From positions 4,674,967 through 4,738,966 of the forward strand of contig NZ_JBBOXF010000001.1 in the NCBI RefSeq assembly GCF_038007465.1: 64,000 nt of DNA. Reading direction: 5' to 3'. The notes below the pieces were generated by a model that saw only the letters and a program-made list of their open reading frames with translations, had not been told where the DNA came from and did no database searches. The DNA is from Sporosarcina sp. FSL K6-1508. Lineage in GTDB: Bacteria > Bacillota > Bacilli > Bacillales_A > Planococcaceae. Made by a program: the position numbers and the translations under genes. Shown in pieces: positions 18,421-28,022 of the stretch (within the stretch, counting starts at the first letter, position 1; each line of letters opens with the position of its first letter).

Positions 18421-20790
18421 TCATTTCTGTTTCAAAGAGTATTTCGCGAAACCTTCAGCAGCGGGAGAAAGGTATTCGATACCGCTTCCTGCTGGAATGA
18501 ATTCTTTCGCTGTTCCAGCTGTTTCAAATATAACTTTCAGGTTTTCATTCAATGGTGCAAATGCCCAGTTACCGTCTGCAGATGGATCGATTGTACCGAC
18601 ATCAATCATGTAATCCATGATTGCCTGACGGTTTTCATACGCATAATCGATTGAATCTGTAGCACCGCGTACACCTGGGAAGTTCCCGCTAGCACGATAG
18701 TTGTTCGTTACTACAATGAATTTCTGATTCGAATCAATCGGTTTTCCATCATACTGCAAATTGAGAACTCGACTCGCTGATTCGTTAATTGTTTTTCCAT
18801 CGTAATCATACTTAGCAGGTTGTGTGACGTCAAATTCATAGGTGACGCCATCGATTACATCGAAGTTATACGTACGGAATTCTTCGTTGATCAAATTCTG
18901 CTCTTCTTTAGATGAAGGGTCAATCTGGTTAAATTGGCCTGCTGACATTTCAAGCCATTCTTTAACATATGCTCCAGTCATAACGAGCGCGAACACTGTA
19001 TTGTCGAATACGTAAAGGTCTGCCACATTTTTGATGGCTATTTCACCCGCAGGTATTTCAGTATAGTAGTTTGCTCCGTTACGGCCCCCTGCTTTGAATG
19101 GCGCGCCCGAGGATAGGACAGGCAGTTTTTCATATTCAGTGCCTTTTATCTTCCCTTCGACAAACCATTTTTGTGCATTTGTCACAATTTGAATGGAAGG
19201 ATCGTCTTGCACAAGCGCAAAATAGCTGTTGATTGGCGCTGTTGTTTTGCCAACCGGGCTGCGCACATATTTAATCGTACCTTCATGTGCTTCTTTTACT
19301 GCATCGATTACTTTTTGATTGACTATGTCCGACTTTTTATCAATTTCACGTACCGCACCTTTGCCTTTGACAACGGCCCATTGATCGCCCACTTTTTCGA
19401 GTTCAAGATCAATGACACCCAAATGGCTGCCAAATTTACCCGGCATGACGACAGGCGTTCCGTTCACTGTTCCTTGTTCCATATCAATATTTTTAAGATC
19501 GCCGAAATCTCCTGGGAATACGGCGTGGTTATGTCCTGTCAAAATCGCATCCACGCCATCAAGTTGTGAAATTTGATAAGTTACATCATCTTCATCAACC
19601 GTATGGATTTCATCGCCCATTCCTGAGTGGGATAAAACAACGATAATATCAGCGCCTTGGCCCTTCATTTCAGGGATGAATTTCTCAACTGAATGTGCCG
19701 CATCCTCTACCGTCACTTTACCGTCAAGAAGTGCACGGTCCCAACGTACGATTCCTGGTGCAACAACACCGATAACGCCGACTTTCAAAGTATGTGCTTC
19801 CCCTATTCCATCGACTACTTCTTTATCAAAAATAGCATAAGGTGTATAGCGATTGGTCTTCGTTTTCGCATCGTAGACATTGGCATTCAACACTGGGAAT
19901 GACGCCTCTTCCAATACCATGTCCAAATAGTCCAGGCCATAGTTAAACTCATGGTTTCCTAATGTACTTGCATCATAGTTAAGTGACTCAAGAGCAGCCA
20001 GAGCCGGGTGCATTTCACCTTTTTCAAGCTTATCCACTGTTACCTTATATCCGCCAAGAGGTGTTCCTTGGATCAAATCCCCATTATCGAACAGGAGATT
20101 GTTCGGGCTTTCTGCACGTGCTTCTTCAATCAAGACCGCTGTTTTCGCAAGTCCGACTTCATTCGACACTTTATCCTGGTAATAATCATAATTCACAAAG
20201 TTTGTATGCAAATCGGATGTACCTAAAATACGAAGTGAAACTGAATTCGTTGGCGGTTCAACGTTATATGCGCTTAACAACCGATCAATAATTTTAGTAA
20301 CTTGTGCTTTCGTTACGAGCTTCTGAGGTTTTGCCGTCCCATCTTCATACCCTTGTAACAGACCGAGTCCGACACTTCTTGCCAGTTCCGCAGATTCATT
20401 TGTCATAAATGAACTTTTGTCTTTGAATTTATCGAGCAGATCAGTAGAAAAAACTTCTTCTGACATAATGGCCCGGGATGCAATCAGAAATGCATGCTCC
20501 CGTGTCAGTTTTTGATCAGGCTTGAAAGTTGTTGAAGTAGCTCCTTTGATGAGCCCCATTTTTTGCGCCGCTTCCACGTAAGGCGCCAATTTCGCATCTA
20601 CATCCGTAAACGCAAGTGTCTCACCGTCACTCAGTTCAAATTCAAGCGCTTTAACGATGGCTGTGATATATTCGCCTCGCGTTACATCTTGGGTCTTGGT
20701 AGCTGCGCTTGCATGTGTTGCAAACGATAATCCGCTCAATGTAAGTGCCAAAGTGACAATCCATAGTCCCGTCTTTTTTAATAAAGACAT
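18421..20790 (-). CDS. SLH-anchored CpdB-like cyclic nucleotidase/3'-nucleotidase
   Basis: About 789 residues from ATG 20790, which follows AAGGGAG; a longer frame to 20865 has no ribosome site and would bury the signal peptide (SLLKKTGLWIVTLALTLSG...THASA). Two to three SLH modules occupy about 30-175. The metallophosphatase domain begins RILGTSDLHTNF, with NGDLIQGTPLG, TLGNHEFNYGLDY, LSHSGMG and LTGHNHAVFPG; the C-terminal nucleotidase domain has SSGAPFKAGGRNG and YVFDNTVFALVMTG, typical of 2',3'-cyclic-nucleotide phosphodiesterase/3'-nucleotidase. It would release phosphate from RNA breakdown products at the cell surface. The 5'-nucleotidase at the window start has SLH at the opposite end; together they mirror the two halves of Bacillus YfkN. 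Confidence 0.92.
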   Translation of the reverse strand: MSLLKKTGLWIVTLALTLSGLSFATHASAATKTQDVTRGEYITAIVKALEFELSDGETLAFTDVDAKLAPYVEAAQKMGLIKGATSTTFKPDQKLTREHAFLIASRAIMSEEVFSTDLLDKFKDKSSFMTNESAELARSVGLGLLQGYEDGTAKPQKLVTKAQVTKIIDRLLSAYNVEPPTNSVSLRILGTSDLHTNFVNYDYYQDKVSNEVGLAKTAVLIEEARAESPNNLLFDNGDLIQGTPLGGYKVTVDKLEKGEMHPALAALESLNYDASTLGNHEFNYGLDYLDMVLEEASFPVLNANVYDAKTKTNRYTPYAIFDKEVVDGIGEAHTLKVGVIGVVAPGIVRWDRALLDGKVTVEDAAHSVEKFIPEMKGQGADIIVVLSHSGMGDEIHTVDEDDVTYQISQLDGVDAILTGHNHAVFPGDFGDLKNIDMEQGTVNGTPVVMPGKFGSHLGVIDLELEKVGDQWAVVKGKGAVREIDKKSDIVNQKVIDAVKEAHEGTIKYVRSPVGKTTAPINSYFALVQDDPSIQIVTNAQKWFVEGKIKGTEYEKLPVLSSGAPFKAGGRNGANYYTEIPAGEIAIKNVADLYVFDNTVFALVMTGAYVKEWLEMSAGQFNQIDPSSKEEQNLINEEFRTYNFDVIDGVTYEFDVTQPAKYDYDGKTINESASRVLNLQYDGKPIDSNQKFIVVTNNYRASGNFPGVRGATDSIDYAYENRQAIMDYMIDVGTIDPSADGNWAFAPLNENLKVIFETAGTAKEFIPAGSGIEYLSPAAEGFAKYSLKQK

Positions 20791-20941
20791 TCGTTCATCT
20801 CCCTTATTTTGTATTCGTTTGCGTGCAAATACATGGAATAACCACATCTCTCGCAAACTAGCCAACTCACTTATTTTCTAGCATATCATGGTAATGTGAA
20901 TGTTCTGTACTCTCAACACTTCCTTTTACGGACAATGAGAA

Positions 20942-20979
20942 ATAAGCCCCTATTCGCAAGCACTCAAATAGGGACTTAT
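20942..20979 (-). terminator. Hairpin after ugpB
   Basis: Stem ATAAG-CCCTATT / AATAGGG-CTTAT with one mismatch, 11 bases downstream of the ugpB stop. The following T-run is poor, so termination may be partial. Confidence 0.45.
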
Positions 20980-20990
20980 CATCTATAATT

Positions 20991-22367
20991 CTATTTTTTC
21001 GTTTTGTTGGCAATTTCCATAGCACGGTTTGTTCCTTCAGCTGCTTTATCAAGTACTTCTTGCGAATCTTTTCCTTGATAAAGGTCTTCCAAAGCAGTTA
21101 CGATTTGCTGGCGTGATTCCGGGAAAACCGAAATTAGCGCACCTTGCGTCGCAAGACCTGGTACCGTGTCTTGCAACTGATCTACCGTTACTTTGTACTG
21201 CGGAAATTCTGCCCACTTCTCTTTTACGTTCTCTTCATCATACGCTTTCGGATTGATAGCGAAATAGCCAGTATCCAGATGCCATTTTGCCTGCACTTCC
21301 GGAGTCGTCATATATTTCATGAACTCCCAGGCTGCTTCTTGTTCTTTTTCAGCGATTCCTTTGGACATCCAAAGTGAAGCGCCGCCAATTACAACACCGT
21401 TTCTTTTTACTTCATCCGCATGCGGAATATAGGCAACACCTACATCAAATGGCGCGTTAGTAATGGCCCCTGCAACGCCTGCTGATGAATCCATGTACAT
21501 GGCAACTTTTCCGGATGCGAATGCTGCACGAATGTCGTCCCAGTTCGTTCCGAAGTTGCCGAATGAACCAGCTTTATTCATTGTATCCAGGAAGTTGAAG
21601 ACGTTAAGTCCTTCTGGTCCGTTAAAGAGCGCTTCCGTAGCGTCACCTGAACGTCCATTGTCTTCATTGACATATAATCCGCCTTGCGTTGCAACAAGCT
21701 GTTCGAAAAACCAGCCATACGTCAGCATGGAAAATCCGTACATCTCACCCTTTTTCAATTTAGCCGCAGCATCGATCACTTCTGAAAACGTTTCGGGTGC
21801 TTTTTCAGGGTCAAGTCCAGCCTCCTTGAACGCATCTTTATTGTAAATCATTACCGGCGTCGATGAGTTGAATGGCATCGAATACAGCTCTCCATCGACT
21901 TTATAATAGTTTAAAATGTTTTCCTCCAGTTGAGAAAGATCATAATTATCTTTGTCGATGAACGATTGCATTGGCTCGATATAACCACTGTCAATCATAT
22001 ATTTCGTTCCTACTTCGAATACTTGCGTAATAGCCGGTGCATCTTTTGTCCCGCCGACACCACGTAACTTTGTCAGTGATTCTTCATACGTACCTTGGAA
22101 TTCGGCTACCACTTCATACTTATCCTGTGAATCATTGAAACCTTTAACAATTGAGTCAAGTGATTCCTGCCCGGACCCGGACATTGCATGCCAAAATTCA
22201 ATGGATACTTTCTCATCGCTTTCTTTTGTTTCTGTTCCTTCGCTAGTAGCAGGTTTGGACGTTTCCGTCTCATCATCTTTTGTACTACTATCACTGTTCG
22301 TACACGCTGCGAGAACGGCCAAACTCAAAATAAGTATCCAAACGAACGATAATTTCAACATTTTCAT
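20991..22367 (-). CDS. ugpB: Glycerol-3-phosphate/glycerophosphodiester-binding lipoprotein
   Basis: Extracellular solute-binding protein of ABC family 1, about 458 residues. Lipobox SLAVLAAC (Cys near 22), Ser/Thr/Glu linker, then IEFWHAMSGSGQESLDSIVKGFN, the UgpB-type start with FWHAM. Further blocks IYNKDAFKEAGLDPEKAPETF and TGYFAINPKAYDEE fit the same group. Last gene of ugpCAEB, so the substrate inferred is sn-glycerol-3-phosphate or its diesters, supported by the divergent glycerophosphodiesterase gene. Start: the longest frame begins at GTG 22379 without a ribosome site; ATG 22367 lies 11 bases after AAGGGG and is preferred. Confidence 0.9.
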   Translation of the reverse strand: MKMLKLSFVWILILSLAVLAACTNSDSSTKDDETETSKPATSEGTETKESDEKVSIEFWHAMSGSGQESLDSIVKGFNDSQDKYEVVAEFQGTYEESLTKLRGVGGTKDAPAITQVFEVGTKYMIDSGYIEPMQSFIDKDNYDLSQLEENILNYYKVDGELYSMPFNSSTPVMIYNKDAFKEAGLDPEKAPETFSEVIDAAAKLKKGEMYGFSMLTYGWFFEQLVATQGGLYVNEDNGRSGDATEALFNGPEGLNVFNFLDTMNKAGSFGNFGTNWDDIRAAFASGKVAMYMDSSAGVAGAITNAPFDVGVAYIPHADEVKRNGVVIGGASLWMSKGIAEKEQEAAWEFMKYMTTPEVQAKWHLDTGYFAINPKAYDEENVKEKWAEFPQYKVTVDQLQDTVPGLATQGALISVFPESRQQIVTALEDLYQGKDSQEVLDKAAEGTNRAMEIANKTKK

Positions 22368-22401
22368 CCTACTGAGCACCCCTTTGTCATAATAGTAATC
22401 A

Positions 22402-23220
22402 TTATTTTAAAGCACCTTGAGATAAACCTTTCTGCAATTGCTTCTGCCCGATAAATAACAATAATAATGTCGGAATAATGACTACGATAACACCTGCCAT
22501 AACCACCCCCCATTCTGTTCCCGTTTCTTGAGACTGTAATTGTTTCAAACCGATTTGAACGGTTCGCACAGATGTATTTGTCGTAATAAGTAACGGCCAT
22601 AAATACATATTCCAAGTCGTTAAAAAGCCATATGCACCAAGCGTGACAAGACTCGTTTTTGAGATTGGCAAAATCACGCGTCGGAAAAAGGCGAATTTAC
22701 TTAAACCTGCAATTTGAGAGGCTTCGTGCAACTCTTTCGGAATCGTTTTGAAATGTTGTCGAAGCAGGAACGTTCCAAATGCCAGTGCGAAAAATGGCAG
22801 CGTCAGCCCTTGATACGTATTGAGCCAATCGAGTTTTTGGATGGTGAATTTATTTGGGATCATCGTTGCTTCCCACGGGATCATCATTGTTGATATGAAC
22901 AGGAAGAAGATGAAATCGCGTCCCTTGAATCGGATAAAAACGAATGCATAGGCCGCAAGACTGCATACCGCAAGCTGCCCTAGCATGACACCTACGGAAA
23001 CGATGAAACTGTTCAATAAGTAATTCAGCAATGGAAGTCTATCAAACACTTTAATATAGTTATCCAAACTAAATGACTGCGGTAGAAACTTTCCCTGCAA
23101 TAGTTCTGGCCCCGTCATAAAAGATATCAAAAATGCATACATAACTGGAAAGAAGACAAGAAGTGACGTAACAATCAGCAAGAAGTAGATCCAAATCTTT
23201 TTAGGCAGGCTTGTTGTCAT
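22402..23220 (-). CDS. ugpE: ABC transporter permease UgpE
   Basis: 272 residues, six membrane helices. The cytoplasmic EAA loop reads ELHEASQIAGLSKFAFFRRVILPISK (about 170-195), the ATPase contact of MalG/UgpE-type permeases. ATG overlaps the ugpA stop by four bases. With UgpA it forms the channel for glycerol-3-phosphate or glycerophosphodiesters delivered by UgpB. Confidence 0.9.
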   Translation of the reverse strand: MTTSLPKKIWIYFLLIVTSLLVFFPVMYAFLISFMTGPELLQGKFLPQSFSLDNYIKVFDRLPLLNYLLNSFIVSVGVMLGQLAVCSLAAYAFVFIRFKGRDFIFFLFISTMMIPWEATMIPNKFTIQKLDWLNTYQGLTLPFFALAFGTFLLRQHFKTIPKELHEASQIAGLSKFAFFRRVILPISKTSLVTLGAYGFLTTWNMYLWPLLITTNTSVRTVQIGLKQLQSQETGTEWGVVMAGVIVVIIPTLLLLFIGQKQLQKGLSQGALK

Positions 23221-24119
23221 TGGTAATGAACCCTCCTTTCTCCCAGTTTAAATTGAAGAATGGTGACAATCAAAATAATGATGAATAGCGTGACCGCCTG
23301 CGCACTCGCTGTTCCGAATTGGTAGTTGATGAAAGCTTCACGATAAATCGAGTACACAATAAGATTGGTCGATGCGGACGGGCCGCCTTGTGTTAAAATA
23401 TCAATCTGTCCAAATGATTGGAACGCATTAATGAGTGAAATGGTAATGATGAAAAACAAAGTTGGCGACAACATCGGCAGAGTAATGCGGCGCAATCGGT
23501 AAAAGTACCCCGCCCCATCAATCCTTGAGCTTTCATAAAGGTGTTCATCAATATTTTGTAATCCGCCGAGTAAAATAAGAAAGGAAAAACCGATGTTCAT
23601 CCAAATCGTCGAAATGGATACAGATAGAAGGGCCCACTGCGGATCGAGCAGCCACTGAATTTGCGGTAAATCCAATAGGCTCAGCATTCGATTGAACATG
23701 CCCATACTTGGGTTAAACATGAATAACCAAATGACGGATGACGCCGCAACAGAAATTCCCATGGTCGACGAATATAATGTCCGGAAGAATCCAATTCCTT
23801 TCAATTTTTCATTTGCTAATAAAGCGAAGAATAAGGCCAGGATGATTCCGATCGGCACCGTGTATAAGACAAACATTCCGGTTGCTTTCATACTGTTGAT
23901 AAATTCAGTTGACTCCAGTAAATATGAATAATTTTCTAAGCCTACCCATATTGCTGCATTGCCGTTTTGGTCTGTTAAGAAAAAACTCAAGTAAATTGTT
24001 CTGTACATCGGATAGAAAACAAACACCGAGAATAAGATGATCGACGGCAGTAAGTAAAGAAGTGCGGTTCTGCCATTCAATGTTTTTCTCCACATTCCTG
24101 GCTTTTCAAGTGTGCTCAT
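23217..24119 (-). CDS. ugpA: ABC transporter permease UgpA
   Basis: 300 residues, six membrane helices (first about 17-37). EAA loop DEHLYESSRIDGAGYFYRLRRITLPMLSP (about 195-220). Typical of MalF/UgpA-type permeases without the extra MalF loop. Starts in a four-base overlap with ugpC and ends in a four-base overlap with ugpE: a translationally coupled transport operon. Confidence 0.9.
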   Translation of the reverse strand: MSTLEKPGMWRKTLNGRTALLYLLPSIILFSVFVFYPMYRTIYLSFFLTDQNGNAAIWVGLENYSYLLESTEFINSMKATGMFVLYTVPIGIILALFFALLANEKLKGIGFFRTLYSSTMGISVAASSVIWLFMFNPSMGMFNRMLSLLDLPQIQWLLDPQWALLSVSISTIWMNIGFSFLILLGGLQNIDEHLYESSRIDGAGYFYRLRRITLPMLSPTLFFIITISLINAFQSFGQIDILTQGGPSASTNLIVYSIYREAFINYQFGTASAQAVTLFIIILIVTILQFKLGERRVHYQ

Positions 24120-25249
24120 AACAGCACCTCTTTACCAAAGACGAAATTTCCGAGGTCTGTCGGCTGTTTAATTATCTCTCCTGATTCAGCTTTAAATAGA
24201 CAGATCGCACCGTAATCCACGAGGATAGGAATTGAATCGCCAATATCGAGATGCCATTGTCCACTCCATTTCGCCATCCATTCGTTGGCACCAAGTTTAA
24301 AGGAAAATACAGTTTCATTTCCTAAAATTTCTACGTTCGTCACATCGACATATAGCTTGTCTTGTTCTGGTGTATCTTTTAATGCCGGGCGCAAATGTTC
24401 AGGACGAATTCCTGCAATGAGCTGGTACTCTGGCAGTTCAATAATCTCTCCAGCCGGAACCGACAAACGCAGTACGTCTCCAATGACTATTTCTGACGCT
24501 TTCTTGTCGACATCAGCATTCGCTAAATTCATGGGCGGAGAACCGATGAATGTCGCGACGAATGGATTGGCCGGATTGTTGTAAATATCAATCGGTTTAC
24601 CAATCTGCTGGATTTTTCCTTCATGAAGAATCATAATGCGATCCCCCATCGTCATCGCCTCGACTTGGTCATGTGTAACGTAAATCATTGTAATACCAAG
24701 TTTCCGCTGAATCCGTCTGATTTCCGTGCGCATATGTGCCCGCAGTTTCGCGTCCAAATTGGATAGTGGTTCATCCATAAGACAGATAGGCGATTCACTT
24801 ACAATGGCACGTGCAAGCGCAACACGTTGCCGTTGTCCACCTGATAGTTCGCGAGGTTTCCTCTGTAAAAAGTCTGTTAATCCAAGCATATCCGCCACTT
24901 GGGCTGCCCTTTCCCGCTGTGCAGCTTTCTTCACTTTTTTCACATCGAGTCCGAACGTAATATTTTGCTGAACCGTCAAATGGGGATAGAGTGCATAGTT
25001 TTGGAATACCATTGAAAGGTCCCGTTTATCGGGCGATAAATGATTTGCTACCTTATCTCCGATTTTAAGCGTCCCACTTGTAATATTCTCCAGGCCAGCA
25101 ATCATTCGCAGCATTGTGCTTTTTCCACAACCGGATGGACCAACAAGAACAAAAAACTCGCCAGGTTCAATCGTTACGTCTATATTGGAAATAACATCTA
25201 TTTGTTTATCGTAAGACTTCGATAAGTTAATAAGTTCTACTTTTTTCAC
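24116..25249 (-). CDS. ugpC: ABC transporter ATPase UgpC (MsmX/MalK type)
   Basis: 377 residues. GTG start after AAAGG. Walker A GPSGCGKST (about 38-46), Q-loop FQNYALYPH, signature LSGGQRQRVALARA (about 135-148), Walker B CLMDEPLSNLDAKLR, H-loop VTHDQVEAM; C-terminal TOBE domain (about 280-370) with AGIRPEHL. First gene of the operon, so the upstream region 25250-25414, shared with the divergent phosphodiesterase, should hold the control sites. Confidence 0.93.
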   Translation of the reverse strand: MKKVELINLSKSYDKQIDVISNIDVTIEPGEFFVLVGPSGCGKSTMLRMIAGLENITSGTLKIGDKVANHLSPDKRDLSMVFQNYALYPHLTVQQNITFGLDVKKVKKAAQRERAAQVADMLGLTDFLQRKPRELSGGQRQRVALARAIVSESPICLMDEPLSNLDAKLRAHMRTEIRRIQRKLGITMIYVTHDQVEAMTMGDRIMILHEGKIQQIGKPIDIYNNPANPFVATFIGSPPMNLANADVDKKASEIVIGDVLRLSVPAGEIIELPEYQLIAGIRPEHLRPALKDTPEQDKLYVDVTNVEILGNETVFSFKLGANEWMAKWSGQWHLDIGDSIPILVDYGAICLFKAESGEIIKQPTDLGNFVFGKEVLL

Positions 25250-25359
25250 AAATTCAATCCCTTTCCAATAAAAAGTCCGCTCTTATTTATGGATTTTCAA
25301 GTTGGTCTCTTCTGTCTCTTGGTATAGCCTACTATAATTGGATACATCATCTGTTATTA

Positions 25360-25397
25360 TTTACGGATTCTTTATAAACATTTACAATTCTCATACA
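25360..25397. promoter_or_regulatory. Candidate Pho-box repeats between ugpC and the phosphodiesterase
   Basis: Four hexamers TTTACG, TTTATA, TTTACA, CATACA start at 25360, 25371, 25381 and 25392, about 11 bp apart, resembling the direct TT(A/T/C)ACA repeats bound by Bacillus PhoP. They lie only 18 bases before the + strand ATG; a minus-strand TATAGT (25331-25336) suggests they could instead serve ugpC. Match is imperfect; function inferred from the phosphate-linked genes on both sides. Confidence 0.4.
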
Positions 25398-25414
25398 AAC
25401 GAGGAGTGATTGCG

Positions 25415-26290
25415 ATGAAAAAGATGCTGCTGTTGCTCTTACTTCTATCGTCACTGGGGTGCATGAACCCCGCTGTTGAACGTTCGCTTCTGCCTGAAGA
25501 TGAGTTCCTTGTCATCGCGCATCGCGGGGCGTCCGCTTATGCCCCCGGTCACACAATAACTGCCTACGAAATGGCTGTTCAGATGGGCGCAGACTATATC
25601 GAACTTGATTTACATATGACGAAAGACGGCAAGCTCGTCGCCCTGCACGATTCAGTGGTAACATTTCCTGAAGCTGAACAGGCTGTCGCTGATATTACGC
25701 TGAATGAACTTCAGTTATACTCTCCAGGGAAGGATTTTAATGAAGAGAATCCCCGGTATGCCTCTCCAAGTTATGCAAATTTACGTGTCGTTGAGCTGGA
25801 GGATATTTTGGTTCATTTCGGAGATTCGGTTAACTATTACATTGAAATGAAATCACCTGACACGAATATTGGCATTGAAGAGGAACTGGTTCGTCAGCTT
25901 CGTGCTCACGATCTCCTCAATAAGCAAGGAAGACTACCATCAATAATCATTCAATCTTTCAATAGTGACAGTTTAAAAAAAGTCTTTGCCATGGAACCTT
26001 CCATTCCGCTGATTAAGCTATACACTTTCAAGCAGAAAGCGCATCTCTCAAAAAAAGAACTGCAAGATCTTAAACAATATGCATCCGGCATCGGTTTGAA
26101 CGTAGATTCAGTAACAAAAAAATTCGTTGATGCGACACATAAGGAAGGGTTGGATGTCCATCCATTTACCGTCAATGATGAAGAGACAATCCGCACACTT
26201 ATTAAAATTGGCGCAGATGGTGTATTTACAGATACACCCGATAGTGCAGTTCGTGTAGAAGGTGAAGAAAGCAGTAAGGATGCAAAATAA
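25415..26290 (+). CDS. Glycerophosphodiester phosphodiesterase lipoprotein
   Basis: About 291 residues from ATG 25415, eight bases after GAGGAG; a GTG nine bases earlier overlaps that ribosome site and is unlikely. Lipobox LLSSLGC gives a lipoprotein. The GDPD fold is shown by IAHRGASAYAP, then IELDLHMTKDGKLVALHD, which contain the catalytic HR...ExD...H pattern, and a C-terminal HPFTVNDEETIRTLIKIGADGVFTD. The usual PENT/PEHT motif reads PGHT, a Glu-to-Gly change. The enzyme would cleave glycerophosphodiesters outside the cell to glycerol-3-phosphate, the likely cargo of the divergent ugp transporter. Confidence 0.93.
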   Translation: MKKMLLLLLLLSSLGCMNPAVERSLLPEDEFLVIAHRGASAYAPGHTITAYEMAVQMGADYIELDLHMTKDGKLVALHDSVVTFPEAEQAVADITLNELQLYSPGKDFNEENPRYASPSYANLRVVELEDILVHFGDSVNYYIEMKSPDTNIGIEEELVRQLRAHDLLNKQGRLPSIIIQSFNSDSLKKVFAMEPSIPLIKLYTFKQKAHLSKKELQDLKQYASGIGLNVDSVTKKFVDATHKEGLDVHPFTVNDEETIRTLIKIGADGVFTDTPDSAVRVEGEESSKDAK

Positions 26291-26305
26291 GATCCTTACT
26301 GCTTT
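26268..26305 (+). terminator. Terminator overlapping the phosphodiesterase stop
   Basis: 14-bp perfect stem AAAGCAGTAAGGAT / ATCCTTACTGCTTT with a 10-base loop that contains the TAA stop, then TTG. The 5' arm is coding sequence. Confidence 0.85.
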
Positions 26306-26357
26306 TTGTCACGTGCAGATTCCACCACTTCTGAATAGGGTACCTGCGTTATTGTCA

Positions 26358-27857
26358 TTAAACTTTGACTGGTTCCCTAAGAACCGTTTTCAGTACCTTG
26401 CCGCTGGCGTTTCGCGGCAGTGTATCAAGAAACTCGATGGCAGCCGGAATTTTGAAGGATGCTAGCTGTTTTTTACAACTATCGCGTACTGCTTGTTCAG
26501 TAAGCTTCTGTCCCTCTTTCAATACAATGAACGCTTTTACCACCTCACCATACACCTCATGTGGTATACCGATGACCGCAGCTTCGAGCACTTCCGGCAT
26601 GGTATACAAAACCTCTTCCACTTCTAGCGGATAAATGTTTTCCCCGCCGCGGATGATCATATCTTTCTTACGATCTACAATATATAGAAGCCCGTCTTCA
26701 TCAAAACGGCCAAGATCACCGCTGTACATCCAGCCCTCTTTTATCGTTCTCGCCGTTTCCTCATCGTTTTTCAAATATCCTTTCATCACCTGTGGCCCTT
26801 TCACGGCGATTTCACCTACTTGGCCCATTGGCAACGATTTGCCGAATTCATCCATGACTTTTACTTCTGTCTGCGGCAATGCCTCTCCGACGGAACCAAT
26901 TTTGGATAGCGCGTGCCGATCTTTCAACGTCGTAGCTCCAGGTGAGTTTTCAGTTTGTCCATACAAGTTTTGAACTTTGACGTCCGGGTATAATGCTTTC
27001 ACTTTTTTTACGAGTTCGTAAGGCATTGGCGCGGCTCCATAACAGAACAGCCGCAAATTGGATAGATCAGCTTTTTCGAGTGATGGTGTATTAAGGAGAA
27101 TACTGTACATGGCTGGCACACCGAAAAATAGCGTTGCACATTGTTGCTCCATCGTTCGGATTGTCGCTTCCGGAGAAAATGACTCTTCAATAATGACCAT
27201 GCCGCCTTGATAGATGACAGGAATGCTGAATACATGACTCGCCGCACAGTGGAAGAGCGGAGCCACGATATGCATGCGGTCATTGTGATCCATCTCCATC
27301 GATTCACTCCATATTTCAGCAATTGCCGCAACGTTTTTATTCGTCAGCATGACTCCTTTCGGTCGGCCAGTTGTCCCAGATGTGTAAAAGACAACTGCCG
27401 TATCATCATCGAGCGCTTCTCGTATTTCCAGAGTACGGCGTTCACCGTCTATAATTCTTGTAAATTCATGATTAATCACCATTTTGTGTTGGAGCGCAGG
27501 TAACTTCCCTTCAAGGGAATCAAACACGTCGGCAAGCCGTTCGTCGTAAATGAGTCCTTTCGCTTCTGAATGGGCTAAAATATAGTTCACTTCCGGTGCA
27601 GTCAACTTCGTATTGATCGGCAGTGCTGTAAATCCGCCTATATGGCATGCGTAGTAACAGATTAAAAAGGAATCGGAATTCATCAGACAGAATGCCAGAA
27701 TGTCATCTTTCACATAACCTAAATCTTGAAAATACCTTGCCAGATTCTCAGACTTGCTATAGAAATCACCGTATGAAATTTCTTTTCCATTAAACGATGT
27801 AATGACTCTTTCCGGATGCGTCTCGGAAACGGCCTTCAATTTCTCTGCAATGAACAT
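26358..27857 (-). CDS. AMP-forming acyl-CoA synthetase
   Basis: About 499 residues of the ANL (adenylate-forming) superfamily. P-loop-like motif VFYTSGTTGRPKGVML (about 160-175), YGQTENSPG, YSGDLGRFDEDG, hinge DRKKDMIIRGGENIYPLEVEE and the C-terminal PRNASGKVLK with the catalytic Lys. It activates a carboxylic acid, probably a fatty acid, to its CoA thioester. Start ATG 27857 lies seven bases after GGGGG; the longest frame begins at GTG 27863. Monocistronic and convergent with the phosphodiesterase. A second, distinct ligase lies at 34.9-36.4 kb. Chain-length preference cannot be read from sequence. Confidence 0.92.
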   Translation of the reverse strand: MFIAEKLKAVSETHPERVITSFNGKEISYGDFYSKSENLARYFQDLGYVKDDILAFCLMNSDSFLICYYACHIGGFTALPINTKLTAPEVNYILAHSEAKGLIYDERLADVFDSLEGKLPALQHKMVINHEFTRIIDGERRTLEIREALDDDTAVVFYTSGTTGRPKGVMLTNKNVAAIAEIWSESMEMDHNDRMHIVAPLFHCAASHVFSIPVIYQGGMVIIEESFSPEATIRTMEQQCATLFFGVPAMYSILLNTPSLEKADLSNLRLFCYGAAPMPYELVKKVKALYPDVKVQNLYGQTENSPGATTLKDRHALSKIGSVGEALPQTEVKVMDEFGKSLPMGQVGEIAVKGPQVMKGYLKNDEETARTIKEGWMYSGDLGRFDEDGLLYIVDRKKDMIIRGGENIYPLEVEEVLYTMPEVLEAAVIGIPHEVYGEVVKAFIVLKEGQKLTEQAVRDSCKKQLASFKIPAAIEFLDTLPRNASGKVLKTVLREPVKV

Positions 27858-28022
27858 CAACACGCCCCCATAACTGTTACTTTTAGTTTTATTAGATAAT
27901 TATAAATAGTAAAATACTTTATTGCAAGATAATTGGTATATGTGGTGAACTATTGAATGTGGCGTATATGCTTTACAAGTGCTTTTGAGAGGTCATTGAA
28001 AAAGATTTAATACTTGGAGTGT

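Noticed and set aside
20865..20866. Upstream start of the SLH cyclic nucleotidase
   Set aside because: The 25 extra residues precede a good ribosome site and signal peptide at 20790, so the longer frame is not the protein.
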